Notes: a model not told the origin generated them from the letters alone. Counted from the first letter of the stretch, positions 51,501 to 58,981 are shown. The stretch: DNA of 64,000 nt from Streptomyces coelicoflavus (GCF_003112555.1 NZ_BEWB01000008.1:463471-527470), one strand, 5' to 3'. Made by a program: numbers and translations.

Positions 51501-51659
51501 GCGCACGGCGTCGCCGTGGCCAACGCCCACCCGGCCCTGCTCACCGCCGCCGACGAGATCGCACCGCCCAACGAAGAGGACGGGGTTGCGGTGGTCCTGG
51601 AGCGGCTCTTCACCCCCGGGGCGCAGAACCGCCGCACCCCCTCCGAACGTCACGCATGA
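48576..51659 (+). CDS. Glycosyltransferase 2 fused to a C-terminal HAD phosphatase
   Basis: 1027 residues from GTG 48576. Residues 1-about 530 are a paralogue of the 44446 enzyme (FECGGFDPRLMRGGLSPLVWQLSRRY, HHKGQLELMRAVEELL, PSKFELDGFLIAQAEAMACG). Residues about 530-750 contain the shared unknown region. From about 754 a complete Cof-type HAD phosphatase follows: DLDGTL with Asp 759 and Asp 761, a cap domain, PVDKLILH, and GDMPND with Asp 964 and Asp 968. The fusion suggests that the sugar-transfer product is phosphorylated and dephosphorylated by the same protein, as in sucrose- or trehalose-phosphate systems. Joined to the amylomaltase gene by ATGA. Confidence 0.87.
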   Translation: MHIITFSFECGGFDPRLMRGGLSPLVWQLSRRYAAHGHRVSLVTPGHGHVDRLRAAHGIEDLPHLTRTRTVPLALDPEVWAPWPADLDVDVTTTVHRLRLDGVDVYFLSNAYLDLLPDRLYPPPGVEGRDLSHFKPLVFQAEGLRFVQEYLRSEDEPAVVHAFEPAYHYLLPPVLAPDPFLHTVSTVAANAPIGQKVYRPQVTRMLKLFGVADVDLDALDGPPPEERSTRAVLSRGLAGTRMHVEYGPDHVGLFPLIAAHADLVDFVSPGQRAYYSTFRDTPVQALFETLPVARTLRQRADRVITGGCAVTDSWLARDTASVDRHQVLRRLGIDPALPVFYHAARYAVHHKGQLELMRAVEELLDDGVEAGFLLRCSTGDGAAANAYFQSVADRHPDRLRLAWDLADEDTLFEEAACADFCVYPSKFELDGFLIAQAEAMACGAVPIATDQHVTRHFRHALPSGHPEATGFSVPGSFRDDDPALARGLAARIRTAVGVFAAHVDGSDPTYARLSANSRALARRFTWERAARTRLDAFEGLLHGRVRPFPVREAIAYGWFDDLPASAWDQHPEEIREAALTRGDLGAWERAGGAVDPQACERLFEAAWREAEFTTALHNAVVAGRSDLTARVHDRGTVRRTANGRWEVTYRHEHVARVEAVLEGRRGARTGPDAVSGGSRPAAGETAAEALASDEPVPPGTGAVFHALSPQDGRPGSFRAVLDAAPAGRDLSVMLTLASGHVRWDTLPLRRPPFRLVATDLDGTLLRDDLTVSPRTRAALAAVTDAGAHHLVATGRPASACAHILDALGYRGLAVCGQGAQLYDAGSRRLLSSASLGRTLARRVVAGVEERLGPVELGVVTAPPDSRFKVTEGFGQRVRHGWDVTTDRDLLWDSPVDKLILHHPEVDEDRLAALTQSLFGDEVTVVHSVKGMVEVLPPGTTKAAGVERAARLLGCAASDTIAFGDMPNDVPLLTWAAHGVAVANAHPALLTAADEIAPPNEEDGVAVVLERLFTPGAQNRRTPSERHA

Positions 51660-53764
51660 CCGCCCAGAAAGGGCACTTGACCATGGCCGACGCCCTTGTC
51701 CGCCTTGCCCGCGCCCACGGCGTGGCGACCTCCTACACCACCGACCGCGGTGTCCGCGTCGACGTCGCGCCCGACACCCTGGTCGCCGTTCTCGCCGCCT
51801 GCGGGGTGGACGCCGCCACCCCCGCGGCGGCGCGGGACGCCCTGGCCCGGCACGAATTTCGCTCCCGTACCCGCCTTTTGCCCCCGTGCGTCGTACTCCG
51901 GCAGCCCGAGACCGTACGGCTGGAGGCGCTCGGCCTGCCGCGTGACACCGAGGGCCACGTGGAACTGGAGAACGGTGCGGGAAGGGCCGCACTCGACGAT
52001 CCGCTGCCCGCCGGACTGCACACCCTGCACGTCCAGGGCCCGACCGGTGCCGGCGACTGCGCCCTGCTGGTGGCCCCGGCACGGCTCGCGGTCCCCGAGG
52101 GCCGACACTGGGGCTTCCTCGTCCAGCTGTACTCCGTGCTGTCGCGACGCTCCTGGGGCATGGGCGACCTGGGAGACCTGGCGGACCTCGCCGCATGGTC
52201 GGGGCGCGCGCTGGGTGCCGGATTCCTCCAGTTGGGTCCCCTGCACGCCGCCGAGCCGGGACCGCTGACCGACCCGTCGCCCTACCGGCCCAGCTCACGC
52301 CGCTTCCCCGATCCCCTGCACCTGCGGGTGGAGGCGATACCCGAGTACTCGTATCTGGACCCGGCCGAGCGTCGCGACGTCGACGCCTGCGTGGCACAGG
52401 CGCGCGCCCTCAACGACAGGGTGCTGCGGGGACAGTCCCTGATCGACCGGGAGACTGTACGCGCCCTCAAGCTGCGTGCCCTGCGCGGCATCCACGGGGC
52501 GGCGCCGCTCAGTCCCGGCCGCGCCGCTTCCTTCGCCTCTTTCGTCCAGCGCGAAGGTGATGAACTCACCGACTTCGCCACCTGGTGCGCCCTCGCGGAG
52601 GTACACGCCGGCGACTGGCACACGTGGCCTGCCGACCTGCGCGATCCACGCTCGGCAGCAGTCGCCCGAGCCCGCACCGAACTCGCCGACGACATCGGCT
52701 TCCACCAGTGGCTCGCCTGGCTCACCGACGAGCAGCTCGCCGACGCCCAGCACCAGGCCCACACCGCGGGCATGCCGATCGGGCTCGTGCACGATCTCGC
52801 TGTCGGCGTCTCGCCCCACGGCGCGGACGCCTGGGCGTACCAACGCTTTCTCGCCGCCGGCATGAGCGTGGGCGCGCCACCGGACGACTTCAACCCGCAC
52901 GGCCAGAACTGGGGACAACCCCCCTGGCGGCCCGACGCGCTGGCGGCCGCGGCCTACCGCCCGCTGGCGGGTCTGCTGCGCGCCGGGCTCCGGCACGCCG
53001 GCGCGCTCCGTGTCGACCACGTCATGGGCCTGTTCCGGCTGTGGTGGATCCCCGACGGCTGCGCGCCGGACGCCGGCACCTATGTCCGCTACGACTCCGA
53101 CGCACTGCTCGCCACACTGATGCTGGAGGCCAACCGGGCCGGCGCCGCCGTCATCGGGGAGGACCTCGGCACGGTGGAGGCCGGCGTCCGGGAGCACCTG
53201 GCGGACCTCGGCGTGCTGGGCACCTCCGTGCAGCGCTTCGAGTACGTCGGCGGGTCGGAGGGCCGGCATGGACCGCTTCCGCCCGACCAGTGGCGTCAGG
53301 AGTGCCTGGCCACACTCACCACCCACGACCTGCCGACCACCTCCGCGTGGCTGAGCGGCGAGCATGTGGAACTGCGCGCCGGGCTCGGCCTGCTGACCCG
53401 CCCCGAGACGGAGGAGAAGGCCGAGGCCGCCGCCGAACGCGATGGCTGGCTCGCGGAGCTGACCCGGCTCGGCCTGCTGCCGGACGGCGCCGATTCCGAG
53501 GACCGGGATGCCGCCCTCGTCGCACTGCACGCCTTTCTGCTGCGTACTCCGGCGCGGCTCCTCGGTGTGTGGCTGCCGGACGCAACAGGGGACCTGATGC
53601 CGCAGAACCTGCCGGGGACATCGGCCGCGGTGCACCCCAACTGGAGGCTTCCCGTGGCCGACGCCACCGGGTGCCCGGTCCCGCTGGAGGATCTGCCGGA
53701 CCACCCGCTGCTCCGGAGAGTCACCGAGTTGTTCACGCCTTCCCACCGTTCACGAGTCCACTGA
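51656..53764 (+). CDS. acbQ: Amylomaltase / 4-alpha-glucanotransferase (AcbQ-like)
   Basis: 702 residues from ATG 51656; ATG 51683 with AGAAAGG upstream is an alternative. GH77 barrel: WGFLVQLYSVLSRRSWGMGDLGDL, RVDHVMGLFRLWWIPDG (nucleophile Asp), VIGEDLGTV (Glu) and LTTHDLPTTSAW (Asp). There is no signal peptide. It moves maltosyl or longer chains between alpha-1,4-glucans. In an acarbose-type cluster it would supply or lengthen the maltooligosaccharide part and so create families of homologues. Confidence 0.88.
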   Translation: MTAQKGHLTMADALVRLARAHGVATSYTTDRGVRVDVAPDTLVAVLAACGVDAATPAAARDALARHEFRSRTRLLPPCVVLRQPETVRLEALGLPRDTEGHVELENGAGRAALDDPLPAGLHTLHVQGPTGAGDCALLVAPARLAVPEGRHWGFLVQLYSVLSRRSWGMGDLGDLADLAAWSGRALGAGFLQLGPLHAAEPGPLTDPSPYRPSSRRFPDPLHLRVEAIPEYSYLDPAERRDVDACVAQARALNDRVLRGQSLIDRETVRALKLRALRGIHGAAPLSPGRAASFASFVQREGDELTDFATWCALAEVHAGDWHTWPADLRDPRSAAVARARTELADDIGFHQWLAWLTDEQLADAQHQAHTAGMPIGLVHDLAVGVSPHGADAWAYQRFLAAGMSVGAPPDDFNPHGQNWGQPPWRPDALAAAAYRPLAGLLRAGLRHAGALRVDHVMGLFRLWWIPDGCAPDAGTYVRYDSDALLATLMLEANRAGAAVIGEDLGTVEAGVREHLADLGVLGTSVQRFEYVGGSEGRHGPLPPDQWRQECLATLTTHDLPTTSAWLSGEHVELRAGLGLLTRPETEEKAEAAAERDGWLAELTRLGLLPDGADSEDRDAALVALHAFLLRTPARLLGVWLPDATGDLMPQNLPGTSAAVHPNWRLPVADATGCPVPLEDLPDHPLLRRVTELFTPSHRSRVH

Positions 53765-53776
53765 GCAAGGAGAGAG

Positions 53777-54958
53777 ATGTCAGGCCAGGTTCTTGCCCCG
53801 GTCGAGCCGGGCGTGCGCGAGGACGCCACCGGCTTCGACCTGCTGGCGCCCGAGGGCACCGCCTACCGCGTGGACCTCACCACAGGGGTGTTCGACCAGG
53901 AGAATCCGCTCCTCGCGCGCGCACTCATGGGCCGCAGGGTCGTCGCATTCGTCAGCCCCACGATCGAGGGACTGCACGGTGACCGGCTGCGCGCCTATCT
54001 CAACGCCCATGTCGATCCGGGGGACTGGAGTGTCCACACGCTGCGGACCGGCGAGCAGCACAAGACGCTCGCCGCCGCGGAGGACGTCTGCGCCACCGCC
54101 AAGGCCGCCGGACTCGACCGTCATGGGGTGATGCTGGCGGTGGGCGGCGGAATAGTCGCAGACGTCGTCGGCTTCGCCGCGTCCATGTACGCGCGCGGTG
54201 TCCGCTACGTCAAGGTCAACACGACGCTGGTGGGGCAGGTGGACGTCGGTGTCGGTGTGAAGACCGGTGTCAACGCCCTGCGCACGAAGAACATGCTGGG
54301 TGCCTACCACCCGGCTCACGCCTCCATCAATGATCCCGCGTTCCTCACCACGCTGCCCCCGCGTGAGATCCGCTGCGGACTCGCGGAGATCGTGAAGATG
54401 GCGGTGATCCTGGACGAGGAGCTGCTGCGGACCCTTGAGGATCACCCGGACGTCTTCCTCGGCCGGCCGTCCGCCGACGGCCGGCTGGAGGAGTATGTGC
54501 TGCGGACGTCGATGCGCCTGATGATGGAGGAGCTCTGCCCGAATCTCCGCGAGCACGAGCTGGCGCGCCTCGTCGACTTCGGGCACACCTTCAGTCCGGT
54601 GATCGAGACGGCCGGCAACCACCGCCTCGAGCACGGGGAGGCGGTCGCCGTCGACATGGCCCTCTCGGCACACATCGCACGGCTGCTCGGGCTGGCGGAC
54701 GCGGACACGTGCGAGCGGATCGTACGCCTGCTGCGGCGCATCGGGCTTCCGGTCTTCGACACCCTCACCTGCACACCCGAACTGATGATCCATGCGTTGC
54801 GGGCATCCTGGGAGCGGCGCGGGCGCAAGCTGCACCTGGTCGTGCCGACGGCACCGGGCAAGGCGACGTTTGTCGAAGAGCTGGGGGACGTCCCCGAGTC
54901 GTTGCTGCGCACGGCTCTGTCAGCGCTGGCGCGGGATACGGAGGGGCACCATGTCTGA
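53777..54958 (+). CDS. acbC: 2-epi-5-epi-valiolone synthase (AcbC)
   Basis: 393 residues from ATG 53777, close to the usual length for AcbC. Sugar-phosphate cyclase with AVGGGIVADVVGFAASMYARGVRYVKVNTTLVGQVD, GAYHPAHASINDPAFL, CGLAEIVKMAVILDEELL and LVDFGHTFSPVIETA. The DFGHTFSP form (rather than the dehydroquinate synthase GHT context) and the CGLAEIVKMA segment mark it as a C7-cyclitol synthase, not a DHQ synthase. It cyclises sedoheptulose 7-phosphate to 2-epi-5-epi-valiolone, the committed step to valienamine. This gene defines the cluster. Confidence 0.93.
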   Translation: MSGQVLAPVEPGVREDATGFDLLAPEGTAYRVDLTTGVFDQENPLLARALMGRRVVAFVSPTIEGLHGDRLRAYLNAHVDPGDWSVHTLRTGEQHKTLAAAEDVCATAKAAGLDRHGVMLAVGGGIVADVVGFAASMYARGVRYVKVNTTLVGQVDVGVGVKTGVNALRTKNMLGAYHPAHASINDPAFLTTLPPREIRCGLAEIVKMAVILDEELLRTLEDHPDVFLGRPSADGRLEEYVLRTSMRLMMEELCPNLREHELARLVDFGHTFSPVIETAGNHRLEHGEAVAVDMALSAHIARLLGLADADTCERIVRLLRRIGLPVFDTLTCTPELMIHALRASWERRGRKLHLVVPTAPGKATFVEELGDVPESLLRTALSALARDTEGHHV

Positions 54959-55367
54959 GGCCGTGGACGGCGGGGCGGTGCGCAATCTGCGCGAACTGTT
55001 TGCGCCCAAGGAACACGACCACGGTGGCCTCGGCACCATCCTGGCGCACCGGGTCTACGCCCGTCGGAGCGGGCGGCGCGGGGCCGAGTTCGTCGATCTG
55101 GCCGTACTGCCGCCCGGCACCTCGATCGGCCGGCACCGGCACGGCGCCGACCGGGAGACGTATGTCGTACTCGACGGCAGCGGGTTGATGTTCCGGGACG
55201 GCGAGGACTTCCGGGTCGGCGCGGGCGATGTGATCGCCAATCGCCCGTTCGGCGAGCACGGCCTCGTCAACGACGGCCCGGGGGATCTGCGACTGCTCGT
55301 GTTCGAGGAGCCCGAGGCTGCGGGGCCGCACACCTCCGCCGCCGCGTCCGGGGAGGCGACGGCGTGA
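54951..55367 (+). CDS. Small cupin protein in the cyclitol operon
   Basis: 138 residues from ATG 54951, overlapping acbC by eight bases. Single cupin with both metal motifs: PPGTSIGRHRHGADRETYVVLDGSG and DVIANRPFGEHGLVN. The metal ligands would be the His pair in RHRHG, Glu of ETYVV and the His in GEHG. No cupin belongs to the standard acarbose pathway. Lying between the cyclase and the cyclitol kinase, it may catalyse an isomerisation such as the C2 epimerisation of valiolone, or act as a ligand sensor. Function unproven. Confidence 0.72.
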   Translation: MSEAVDGGAVRNLRELFAPKEHDHGGLGTILAHRVYARRSGRRGAEFVDLAVLPPGTSIGRHRHGADRETYVVLDGSGLMFRDGEDFRVGAGDVIANRPFGEHGLVNDGPGDLRLLVFEEPEAAGPHTSAAASGEATA

Positions 55368-56416
55368 ACCTCATCGACACCGAGGCTCCTTTCGTCGTGG
55401 TGGACGTGGGCGGCACCACCCTGCGCATCGCGGACTACGATCCGATGACCGGCGCCCTGTCCGGTACACGCCGCACGCCCGTCGATGGCATGGCCCGCGA
55501 CCCGAACGCTCCCGTGCCCGTGCTGCAGGAACGCGTCGTCGAACAGTTGGCCCGAGAGATCGGTGCCCGAACCGCGCGGGACGGCGGCCGTTGCGCACCG
55601 CGCACCGTCGGCGTGGCCTTCGCCGGGCCGGTCACCGCCGACGGCCTCGTCCTGGCCGCCCCCACGGTCTGGGGCGGACGGAGCGAGCCACTGCCCCTCG
55701 GTGCCCTGCTCACGGCGCGCGTCGGCGCCCCGGTCGTCGTCGTCAATGATCTGACGGCTGCCACCTGGCGCTACGCCGCCACCGAGAGCCGGCCCTTCTG
55801 CCTCATCACGGTCAGCTCCGGCATCGGGAACAAGGTCTTCCGCAACGGCGAGGTCCTGCTGGACCCGGGCGGCCACGGCGGGGAGTTGGGGCACTGGACC
55901 TACGACGCCTCCCCTGACGCCCTGCCGTGCGACTGCGGGGGCCGCGGCCACCTGGGGGCGATCGCCTCCGGCCGCGGTGTGCTCGCCGCCGCGCGACGGG
56001 CGGCGGTGACCGACCGGGGGGCGTTCGCCGCCTCCCGGCTGTCGGCTCTCGCCCACGGCCGTCCCGAGGCGATCGACAACCGTGCCATCGCCTCGGCGGT
56101 TCGGGCGGGCGACGCCTTCGCGACTGCCGTCCTGCGCACCACCGTCACTCCCCTCGCCCAGGCGATCGGGTCCGTCTTCACTTCGATCGGCATCTGCCGC
56201 TACCTCTTGATGGGCGGCTTCGCGCTGGCCGTCGGTGAGCCCTACCGCAGGCTGCTGGTGGCCGAGTTGACCCGGCTCGGCTGTTTCGGTCTGGACGCGG
56301 ACGCCATCGACGCGATGGTGGCGCTCGGTGCCGCCGATGACGATCACGGCCTGCTGGGCGTCGGCCGCCTGCTCGGCGCGCGCCTGCCCGCCGGGGCCGG
56401 GCAGGTGGTCGGATGA
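55364..56416 (+). CDS. acbM: ROK-family cyclitol kinase (AcbM-like)
   Basis: 350 residues from GTG 55364 (GTGA overlap). ROK features: ATP-binding VVVDVGGTTLRIADYD, VVVVNDLTAATWRY (catalytic Asp), GHGGELGHW and the zinc-site region CDCGGRGHLG, where the usual third Cys is replaced by His. AcbM phosphorylates 2-epi-5-epi-valiolone at C7 directly after AcbC. Proximity to acbC and family both support that role over glucokinase. Confidence 0.85.
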   Translation: MNLIDTEAPFVVVDVGGTTLRIADYDPMTGALSGTRRTPVDGMARDPNAPVPVLQERVVEQLAREIGARTARDGGRCAPRTVGVAFAGPVTADGLVLAAPTVWGGRSEPLPLGALLTARVGAPVVVVNDLTAATWRYAATESRPFCLITVSSGIGNKVFRNGEVLLDPGGHGGELGHWTYDASPDALPCDCGGRGHLGAIASGRGVLAAARRAAVTDRGAFAASRLSALAHGRPEAIDNRAIASAVRAGDAFATAVLRTTVTPLAQAIGSVFTSIGICRYLLMGGFALAVGEPYRRLLVAELTRLGCFGLDADAIDAMVALGAADDDHGLLGVGRLLGARLPAGAGQVVG

Positions 56417-57387
56417 GCACCGTCCTGGTGATAGGCAGCGGCTTCGTCGGTACCGGCATCGCCCGGCATCTCGCAGCCCACGGGCACACCGTCACCCTGG
56501 CGTCGCGCGGGCGGCCCTCAACGTCGCCCACGACGTACGGGGCACGCTGGGCGGCGCTGGACGCCACTGTCCCCGAGGCGTGCGACAGGCTTCTGACCCG
56601 ACTGCGTCCCGACGGCGTGGTCCTGGTGCACGGCCCGTCCGACGTGACCTGGTGCGAGGAGCATCCGGGTGAGGCCGAGCAGGCTCACGCAGCGGTAGCG
56701 GGCAACGTGGCATCCCTGGCCCCGGGGGCCCGTGTCGTGCTCATCTCCACGGACAACGTCTTCGACGGCTCCTTGCCGCACAACACCGAGTCCACGCCGG
56801 TACGGCCCGCGAACGCATACGGCCGCGCCAAGCTCCGTGCCGAGCAGATCCTGCTGGCCACGGCGGCCGACGCCGTGGTGCTGCGCGTGAGCCTCGTCTA
56901 CGGCCACGAGCCGGCGGACGCGGGGAAGTGGCTGAACTTCTTCGCGTCCTGCGCTCATCAACTGTTGCTAGGTGAAGCGGTGCACGCGCCCGACGACCAT
57001 TGGACGACCCCGGTGACCGTCTCCGACGTGGCCCGGGTCACCGCCTCCGTGCTCTTCGCCCCTGCCCCGCTGCCCGAGGTCCTCCACCTCGGCGGTCCGG
57101 ACCGGGTCACCCGGGCCGAGTGGGCGCTGACGATCGCCGACCTGCTGGGCGCGCCGCGGAGGTTGGTGGTCCCGGTCCCGAAGGCCGCGACGCGGTACGC
57201 CTCCCGGCCCGAGAACGCGTGTCTGACAAGCACGTCGCTGCCCGGCCTGCTCGGTCTGCCCCCGGTCGACGGTGTCGCCGCCGGGGCGCGGAAGCTCGTC
57301 ACCGCTTTCACGGGGCGCCACGCGATCAGCCGGACACCTCCGGGGACAGGGCCGGTGTCGACGGAACCGGACCGGGAACGCGGGTGA
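56413..57387 (+). CDS. RmlD-like NAD(P)-dependent reductase/dehydrogenase
   Basis: 324 residues from ATG 56413 (ATGA overlap). Extended SDR with TVLVIGSGFVGTGIARHLAAHG, ISTDNVFDG and NAYGRAKLRAEQ (Tyr/Lys). The family reduces nucleotide-linked keto sugars or interconverts related substrates. The acarbose pathway needs a keto-reduction and a dehydration on the phosphorylated cyclitol, done there by AcbL and AcbN. This is the only oxidoreductase in the operon, so it probably reduces the cyclitol ketone. Its 3' end overlaps the convergent hydrolase gene by 62 bases. Confidence 0.8.
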   Translation: MSTVLVIGSGFVGTGIARHLAAHGHTVTLASRGRPSTSPTTYGARWAALDATVPEACDRLLTRLRPDGVVLVHGPSDVTWCEEHPGEAEQAHAAVAGNVASLAPGARVVLISTDNVFDGSLPHNTESTPVRPANAYGRAKLRAEQILLATAADAVVLRVSLVYGHEPADAGKWLNFFASCAHQLLLGEAVHAPDDHWTTPVTVSDVARVTASVLFAPAPLPEVLHLGGPDRVTRAEWALTIADLLGAPRRLVVPVPKAATRYASRPENACLTSTSLPGLLGLPPVDGVAAGARKLVTAFTGRHAISRTPPGTGPVSTEPDRERG

Positions 57388-58720
57388 AGCGGGCACCGGT
57401 GAGCTCGAGGGCCGCCGGCCGCCCGTCCTGATCCCGGAGCACCCGCAGTTCCTCTCCCACGTACGCGCCGTCCAGTCCGGTCAGACCGCCCTGAGGAGTG
57501 GTACCGAACCGGCTGGCCGGAGCGCGGAAGCGGGAAGGCTTGGTGCGGGTGCTCACCGGCTGCAGCAGCACGCTGCCGTCCGCCTCCATCTGGATGGCGT
57601 GCGGACGCGGGCCCTGGTACCAGTAGCCCGTGAGGTCCAGAAGGTGGGGCGGCAGGTTTTGCGGCGCCCACTCGTCGGGCAGGGGCAGCGTCTGCTCACC
57701 CACGATGTCGAGCAGTTCCAGGGCCCGGCTCGGGCTCAGCCCGGTGCTGGCGTTGCCGACGATCACTGCCCCCGTCCGGCGTTCTCGGTCCACCCAGATC
57801 GTGGCCAGGAATCCCGGTATGCCGCCGGGGTGTCCGATCAGAGTGCGTCCCTGGTGCCGCACCGCCTGCAGCCCCAGTCCGAATCCGGCGCCGGGCTCGT
57901 CCTCGTGGGCGGACAGCCGGGTCGGTTCGGCCATTTCGGCCAGCGTGTCCGGGTGGAGCACCTCGGCGCAGTCGCCCAGGAGGAACTCCGCCCACCTGGC
58001 GAGGTCCGCCGGCGTGGACCACAGCGCCCCGGCGGCGGCCATGGCGCGGGCGTCCTGGACCTCTTCGGCCACGAGCGTCGGCGCCCACGGGTGCACGCTC
58101 CATCCCGGAGCGGCCTCGGCACCAGGATCCGTGCCCGTCCCTCTCATGCCCAGTGGGGCGAGAACCTCCCTGGCCAGCACGTCTGCCCAGGGCTCCTGCC
58201 GAATCCTCTCGATCACCGCGCCCAGAAGGGCGTACCCGACATTCGAGTAGTGGAAGCGCTCCCCCGCCGCGCAGAGAACCCCGGCCCCGCGCCGCAGCGG
58301 ATCGGCCGGCCCCTGTCCGCTGTACGGCCAGTCACAGCCGGGCGTCATGGTCGTCAACCCCGCGGTGTGACTCAGGAGTTGCTCAAGGGTGCGGTCTCCG
58401 ATTCCGGTGCCCGGCAGATACCGGTCCAGCGGGTCGTTCGTCCTGAGCTCACCCCGGTCCCGCAACCGCATCACCAGAACGGCTGTGAAGGACTTCGTGA
58501 GCGACCCGATCCGGTACTGCGTGTCCAAGGTCGGCGACCCGCCACCCACCCGTCCGCGGACGCCGGTCCAGGCCGTCCGTCCTTCGACCAGGGCACAGCC
58601 CGCGACGGACGGGACCCGCCCCAGGGCTTGGGCGCGAGCGAGCCGGCTCAGGAGCAACTTCCCGGTTCCGCCCATCGGTTGGGCCGTGGGATCGGCGGAC
58701 GGCTGAGGCAACGGAGCCAT
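57326..58720 (-). CDS. Class C beta-lactamase-fold serine hydrolase
   Basis: 464 residues from ATG 58720 (GGGAG eight bases upstream). No signal peptide is visible. Catalytic motifs are SLTKSF (Ser/Lys), YSNVGYALLGAVIE (Tyr) and GHPGGIPGF (third box). A C-terminal beta-rich region of about 130 residues resembles the lipocalin-like tail of D-aminopeptidase-type members. Family members are esterases, aminopeptidases or transpeptidases more often than true lactamases. It shares a divergent control region with the amylase inhibitor gene, so it may belong to the same regulon. Confidence 0.8.
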   Translation of the reverse strand: MAPLPQPSADPTAQPMGGTGKLLLSRLARAQALGRVPSVAGCALVEGRTAWTGVRGRVGGGSPTLDTQYRIGSLTKSFTAVLVMRLRDRGELRTNDPLDRYLPGTGIGDRTLEQLLSHTAGLTTMTPGCDWPYSGQGPADPLRRGAGVLCAAGERFHYSNVGYALLGAVIERIRQEPWADVLAREVLAPLGMRGTGTDPGAEAAPGWSVHPWAPTLVAEEVQDARAMAAAGALWSTPADLARWAEFLLGDCAEVLHPDTLAEMAEPTRLSAHEDEPGAGFGLGLQAVRHQGRTLIGHPGGIPGFLATIWVDRERRTGAVIVGNASTGLSPSRALELLDIVGEQTLPLPDEWAPQNLPPHLLDLTGYWYQGPRPHAIQMEADGSVLLQPVSTRTKPSRFRAPASRFGTTPQGGLTGLDGAYVGEELRVLRDQDGRPAALELTGARFTRVPGPVPSTPALSPEVSG

Positions 58721-58782
58721 GGGGGACACTCCCGTCGTAGGTCTCGCACGGACGCCCCGACTTAACCAGCGACCACACGCAC

Positions 58783-58821
58783 ACTGCAAGAGATTCCCAA
58801 AAGATGCAGCAAGAACTTGCT
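58783..58821. promoter_or_regulatory. Operator-like repeats before the serine hydrolase gene
   Basis: ACTGCAAGAG (58783-58792) and TGCAGCAAGAACTTGCT (58805-58821), the latter an inverted pair AGCAAG...CTTGCT. The 261-base gap 58721-58981 contains this and the next site, and separates two divergent genes. Confidence 0.55.
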
Positions 58822-58934
58822 CTCGACCATCCACCTCGCGCCCACTCCGGACCGTGACGCAATCTCCGACGGGTCTCGACGTGAGGTAGCAACCAGTTGA
58901 AGCGGGACAGTCCATCACCCATGGCCGAAAGTTT

Positions 58935-58955
58935 TTGCAGCAACTTGCGCAAGAG
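58935..58955. promoter_or_regulatory. Operator-like repeat before the amylase-inhibitor gene
   Basis: TTGCAGCAA (58935-58943) is followed directly by CTTGCGCAAG (58944-58953), a perfect 10-base palindrome. It lies 26 bases before the inhibitor start, where a bound LacI-type repressor would block transcription. The palindrome is the clearest copy of the CTTGC-GCAAG motif in the window. Confidence 0.65.
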
Positions 58956-58981
58956 CGGTCACCGGCTCAAGGATTCGTCGC

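Noticed and set aside
53777..54958. 3-dehydroquinate synthase of the shikimate pathway
   Set aside because: The DFGHTFSPVIE motif, the CGLAEIVKMA segment and acarviose-type neighbours fit 2-epi-5-epi-valiolone synthase.
57326..58720. Beta-lactam resistance gene
   Set aside because: The class C motifs are present, but the lack of an export signal and the extra C-terminal domain point to a general serine hydrolase; true lactamases act outside the membrane.
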